From positions 13,033,424 through 13,097,423 of the forward strand of contig CP034985.2 in NCBI GenBank assembly GCA_004026145.2: a DNA stretch of 64,000 nucleotides, given 5' to 3'. Every line of letters starts with the position of its first letter. Within the stretch, counting starts at the first letter, position 1. Positions 59,412-64,000 of this stretch are shown here, piece by piece. The notes beneath the pieces were generated by a model. That model did no database searches. It was not told the DNA's origin and saw nothing but the letters and a program-made list of their open reading frames with translations. The translations under genes were made by a program, and so were the position numbers. This stretch comes from Takifugu bimaculatus (Eukaryota; Chordata; Actinopteri; Tetraodontiformes; Tetraodontidae).

Positions 59412-59479
<68 letters not shown>
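58831..59479. repeat. Cluster of five (GT)n arrays
   Basis: GT arrays at 58831-58882, 58974-58992 (running into G13), 59121-59174 (running into a GA tract), about 59260-59327 and 59414-59479, all in the same orientation and separated by 70-110 bp of unique DNA. Confidence 0.95.
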
Positions 59480-59481
<2 letters not shown>

Positions 59482-61360
59482 GCCACTTAAAAAGCTCTCT
59501 CATCATCGTGAACTGGAAGTTTGAAAGAGGGCGGAGCCTGAAGGTCGCACTCGCAGAGCTGGAAAAATCGATATTTTGCAAATCCGATTGTTCGGGATCT
59601 TTTGGGACGGAACCGACGGTGACGGTGGAACCAGGTAAAACCTGGAGTGTGTGAGGGGGTTAATCAGGACCGTGGTTACTATCGATGGGTCGTTATTACA
59701 GCCCAAAGCCGTGGTTATTACAGTCGGTTATTACAGCAGGTGGAGCTGGATGGAAGCAGAACTGGGAGAACACGGAATACTGGAATCACACCTGATCCAA
59801 TAGGGAGGCCGGGCACAGAAGGACCCCAGAGGTGTCGCCGCCAGGCCTCAGAACAGGCTGGACGAGCAGGCCCGATCCCGGCGGCTGCCGACAGGTTCTT
59901 CTTGAGCGTCAGGGTCCAGGTTCTGAAGGTTCTGTGAGCCAGGACGCTCCTGAAAGCAGCAGCCGCAGGAGTCAGACGGATGTTTCCAGTGATAGATGTT
60001 CCCACTTGTTTTAGTTTTCCCTCTTTTATCCAGGTCAGGTGACCTCTGGCCCAGATTCATCACCGCCCTGCCGGTTCTTCAGAGCCGTCCTTCACTTTTA
60101 CCTCTCCAACCTTGTTGAATGATTTGGTTCTTGGAACTCGCAGCCTGTTTATTTCTCCGGACCAGGCAGGATAAATCAGAGTTTGGAATGCGAGCCGTCA
60201 GACTTTCAGCCTGTTTTCAGCCTGTTTTCTCTGGGCAGCTTCCAGCTGTGGGAGCTGAACCTCCTCCAACAGGCTGCAGAACCTCCGAGCTGAGGAACGC
60301 TATTTGGTTCTTCATCAAACTGTGAAAATATTAATACAAACCTTTGGATGGGGGGAATTTTTCATGGGAACGCCTTCCTGCCCTCAGATGTTGGAGGCTT
60401 CCTGATCCAGGCTCAGCGTCGCCTCTCACGTGTCAGCGTGATTGACGGCTCATCTTGAAAGCTTTGTGGGCAGAAGGTCTGTAGATGGTGTTTTACCCAC
60501 AGATGACAGGGGTTATCGGGGGGGGCAGAACTGCAGCAGGAACAAGGTCAGAGGAGGGTCACAAAGATCTCTGAGGATTTACAGCACAATCACAGACCTG
60601 CTTGTACACAACGTGATGCTAGCTAGTGCTAATCCAAGAGGCCGCTGACCTGCCAGGGGCAGCTCTGCCGAAGACCCTCGTGCAGGGCCAGAAGGTGCCC
60701 CCCCAGGAGTGGTGTCGTTTCTGAGGATGGACGTGGCTCCAGAAGCTGCTCCTTCGCGCCTTCGACGGGAACATTTGCCCCTGTCAACAGGCCATCAATG
60801 CTTTCAGGAGGGAGTGCTAGCACGCTAAGCTAAAGCTGCCTCCAGCCCTGCCGTCACCTCGGCTCCGCTCCCCCGAAGGACGAAAAGAAAACAAAGTGGT
60901 TTCTGGGGGGGCCTGCCAGGTCCACTCTTATTGGGATTTCTCTTTCACTCATTTTTCGTGTTTCCTGCAGCCAGAATTCCAGAGTTCTCCGACTCCGGCC
61001 AGCAGAGCTTTCTGTTAAGGACCGCTCAGATCACATAAACCGACCTGCACATTCCCAGCTCGGCGGCGTGGCGTTTGAGGAGCGAGTGACATCACCTCGC
61101 TGTCAAGAGCGAAGGAAATCAGGCAGGGACCTTTAGAACCTGCCAAAAAGATGGAATTACGTCTCCCCACCATCTGGATGACTCTTTTGGACCTTCGAAT
61201 CCCCTCCGTCCCCCATCTGGGACGCTAACGCTGCTAGCATCCATGCGAGGCGAGGCGAGGCGAGCTCGGATGGATCTGAAGAACCCGCTGCTGCAGAGTT
61301 GAGGCAGCGTCGCAAAATACTGGACAGAATGTTGCTGCTGGGGGCCTGGAGACGGACCGA
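59480..61360. other. Gene-free interval
   Basis: No supported gene. A splice-bounded open interval on the minus strand (60780-60650) is noted under rejected items. A (GCGAG)n pentamer array lies at 61244-61264. Confidence 0.4.
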
Positions 61361-61440
61361 CCCGCTCAGAGCCGCTCAGACCCGCTCAGACCCGCTCAGA
61401 GCCGCTCAGACCCGCTCAGACCCGCTCAGAGCCGCTCAGA
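61361..61440. repeat. 10-bp tandem repeat with 30-bp higher-order period
   Basis: Eight units of CCCGCTCAGA or GCCGCTCAGA in the order C,G,C,C,G,C,C,G, giving a 30-bp higher-order unit. Confidence 0.95.
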
Positions 61441-62743
61441 GCCGCCAGACTTCTGAGGAGGCTGGATGTGAAGTCCAGAGTCGTCCCGGTGGAGCCGCTA
61501 AAGGCCGACGGGCTCGGATGGACGGCGAGTCCAGAACCAGAAGTTCGGAGCGTCCTCCGATGTTGCTGCGCAACTTTGCGAGTTTTCTCCGAGTTCCTGG
61601 TTTCAGCCAGCAGAGAAAATCCCGAAACAGGAAGTCAAATGTGTTGTTTTCTGTTTTCCTCCACTGGCAGACGCGTGGAAACCTGAGTTATTCCACCTCC
61701 GCTCCGGTCCAATTACCCAGGAACCGGCCTGTCCACAGGCTGGCGGCTGTTCCGCCGGCGTTCCCGTGTTTCCCCTTTCATTTTCCGGCCCGCCGCTGCC
61801 ATCGCGTCCAGGTCTCATTCCAGGTGGATGAGTGTCTAATAGATGATGACAAACTCCGGCAGGAAGGACGGAACAGGTGGAATCAGCCCCCCGTTAATGT
61901 AGCTTAATTATTACACAATAATAACGTTAAGATAATGAACGTGGCAGCAGCACGTGCGCACCAACGTGCGCTCCAGCACCTGGACCAGTCGTCCCACATC
62001 AGAGGGGAGCTGCTCCCGGTTATTTACGGGTGTCTCCCACACACGCTCCTGGGAGAGAGACGGCTTCATCACAGGTGGGATATAGCCCCGCCCCCTCCTG
62101 TAGTAACCTACCTCGTCGGTGGGTCGGGAAAAGCTTCAGTGTCCGAGCGGTCGTTCCGAAACCTTAAAAAAATCTGGTTTGGATTACGGATGACCGTAAA
62201 CGGGTCTGAGTGCTGATGGAATTGAAGATGACGGACAAACTTTCCTCACTTATCGCTGGAATAATAAATGGAAGCCGTGATTGACAGCTGGCCTCATCTA
62301 ACGTCCCGTCCAACTGTCCCGCGTCTCCTCCCCTCCTGTCCTTACAGGACACTTGGCGAGCGCTGCTGGCAGGTCTGGCTTCAAATGCAGGATCCAAAAG
62401 ATAAAACTGATAAAACCGGACGGATTGTTGGAAAGTTACGACTCCATCCCATAATCTGCGGCTTGTTATCTTTCCGCTGACAAATTGAAAAGCTTTTTTA
62501 TTTCATATCTTACTTCCTCCCGATTTGTAGCTCGACAACTGTCGGGTTCTGGGTCCTGGAACCGTCAATCAGAGCCGACTGGCCCCGCCCACTGAGGCTT
62601 GAACCGGTCCAGAACTCCAGACCAGCGTCGGAGTCGGAGGTCGTGCGGTGGGAAACGGAGCGGCGAGCCGAGACGTCAGGCCGCCGCTGCTGTTCCCATC
62701 ATGGAAGTGGAATAGCAGCTGCTCCTGGAAATCTGGGATAACA

Positions 62744-62747
<4 letters not shown>

Positions 62748-62814
<67 letters not shown>

Positions 62815-62827
62815 TGTGTGTGTGTGT
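62748..62827. repeat. (GT)n microsatellite
   Basis: About 40 GT units with one TGGT interruption. Confidence 0.95.
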
Positions 62828-62991
62828 TAAAACATGGTTCGGCTCTGACAAAGTGCAGAAACCATAAACCTGAATTTTCGCTGCTTATGTTGTATTAAAG
62901 TATCATTTCAGCTGAACGCTTGACTCCACCAGAGGACAGAAGTGTTGTCAACTGGGAGGAAACCAGTAAACCTGGGTTCCTGGCTGCTGGA

Positions 62992-63028
62992 CCGTCCCGT
63001 CCCGTCCCGTCCCGTCCCGTCCCGTCCC
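62992..63028. repeat. (CCCGT)n pentanucleotide repeat
   Basis: About seven CCCGT units. Confidence 0.95.
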
Positions 63029-64000
63029 AGCAGGGCGGAGCTTGGTGGCCTTCAGCAGCTGTCAGGGTCTCCGGTTATTCCTTCATATACGGTATCGCCT
63101 ACATTTCCCATCAAAACATCAATTAGCTGCGCTCGGACGGCTTTTCCAGGCCCAGCAGACACGTGGAGGATCGTTTCCATGGGCGCGCTGGCTCGCCGTG
63201 ACCACCGCCGACGTCTGCGTCAACATTAAAGAGTAATTATCTCTGTTTGTGCTCGCGGACGAGTCTGCTCGACCGTTTAAGGTAGGCAAAAGCCAAAAAA
63301 CGTCAGCAAGTAGCGTTCAAGAAGAGGAAAACCGTGATCCTCGGAGCCGTCGCCATCCAATCAAGACACACACGCGGGAATCAAAGGTCCAAAGGGACGT
63401 TTCCAGTAACGGCGAAGACCAAATACACAGTTTTTGCTGCTGCTCTTCTTGGCTGAGGTGAAATGCATTGTGGGATACATCTCTCCGCACAACTCGTGTC
63501 AGGAGTGGGCGGAGCCACGTTCAGGGCGCTGGCAGCGGTTTAAACACCGACTGACTGTTTGCCGGCGGAGGGCTGCGCGGACGCCAGTTGCAGATCTGGG
63601 AGATCTGAGCGGCGCCACGCGGCGCTTGTGATGACGGAAGAATCTGCAACGGCCTCGTCAGCCTTCAGACACCAGACGCGTTTGAACGGGGATGGAAGGT
63701 CCCGGGAGAAGGCGGCGCCGAGGCGGCATAGAAGCTCCGCGGACCTGAAGGGTTCTGAACCTCCGACCTTGTTCTGCTGATCTGGGCCAGCTCTCGGGTC
63801 CACGTGCTTAATGAGCAGATAATCCAGGTTCTCCTTTGTTCTCCACCTGTTTTCCCATCGATCTCGCCAGCTAACGAGCTGAAGCTAACTGCTAACTGCT
63901 CCCTCGGCCTGGTCCCTGTTTGTCTCTTCTCCCGAAGCCCCTGGGTGATCCTTAATCCGTATTAACTCTCTACAAGTCGGAATGTTTAAATTACAAATGC

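Larger units (their letters stand above)
61441..64000. other. Gene-free interval to window end
   Basis: No supported gene. It contains a (GT)n array at 62748-62827 and a CCCGT pentamer array at 62992-63028; the rest is unique DNA of mixed composition. Confidence 0.4.

Noticed and set aside
60650..60780. 131-nt minus-strand open interval between TTGACAG and GGCAG|GTCAGC
   Set aside because: The acceptor has a poor pyrimidine tract, no neighbouring exon is visible, and the peptide matches no family I know.
1..64000. CRISPR arrays, bacterial operons, integrons or phage modules
   Set aside because: The tandem repeats are directly adjacent units without unique spacers of fixed length, and the DNA is eukaryotic in gene structure and repeat content.

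Overview
The window looks like vertebrate, almost certainly teleost fish, genomic DNA. The single confident gene is an intact fish orthologue of FLRT2. The rest carries teleost hallmarks: dense (CA)n/(GT)n arrays, long C and G homopolymers, many short minisatellites, fragments of L2-type non-LTR retrotransposons, and very frequent TAGC-containing words (GCTAGC, GCTAA, TTAGC). No prokaryotic or viral genome organisation is visible. The species cannot be named from the sequence; a compact percomorph genome is my best guess.

Layout. 1-5.6 kb is non-coding DNA downstream of FLRT2. 5.6-10.64 kb is the terminal FLRT2 exon on the minus strand: a splice acceptor at about 10639-10641, a 15-nt 5' UTR remnant, an uninterrupted 654-codon reading frame (10623 down to 8659), and a probable 3 kb 3' UTR ending at an AATAAA signal near 5.62 kb. 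To the right, 10.7-64 kb is a gene-poor region that I read as FLRT2 first intron and/or upstream desert. It contains a CpG-rich block at about 12.9-13.5 kb (candidate 5' exon/promoter), several AT-richer blocks that look like conserved non-coding elements, and more than 30 tandem repeats. A degenerate reverse-transcriptase fragment lies at about 46.9-47.2 kb and a retrotransposon 3' end at about 56.9-57.8 kb.

FLRT2 encodes a single-pass leucine-rich-repeat/fibronectin adhesion and guidance receptor. No other gene is certain. Three weak gene-like signals are recorded with low confidence: a two-exon reading frame at 46430-46895 (+), a 77-codon exon-like interval at 28709-28939 (-), and a signal-peptide-like first exon at 53002-53053 (+).

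The most interesting unexplained structures are regulatory-looking: a cluster of nine TCF/LEF-type sites at 33.0-33.7 kb, four of them in a 24-bp tandem array; a perfect 13-bp inverted repeat at 34.16-34.20 kb; a divergent pair of strong CTCF-type motifs at 42.17 and 52.83 kb; a tandem array of 5' splice-site consensus sequences at 21.1 kb; and higher-order minisatellites. I did not find a clear previously undescribed molecular system; the strongest leads are these cis-regulatory candidates.
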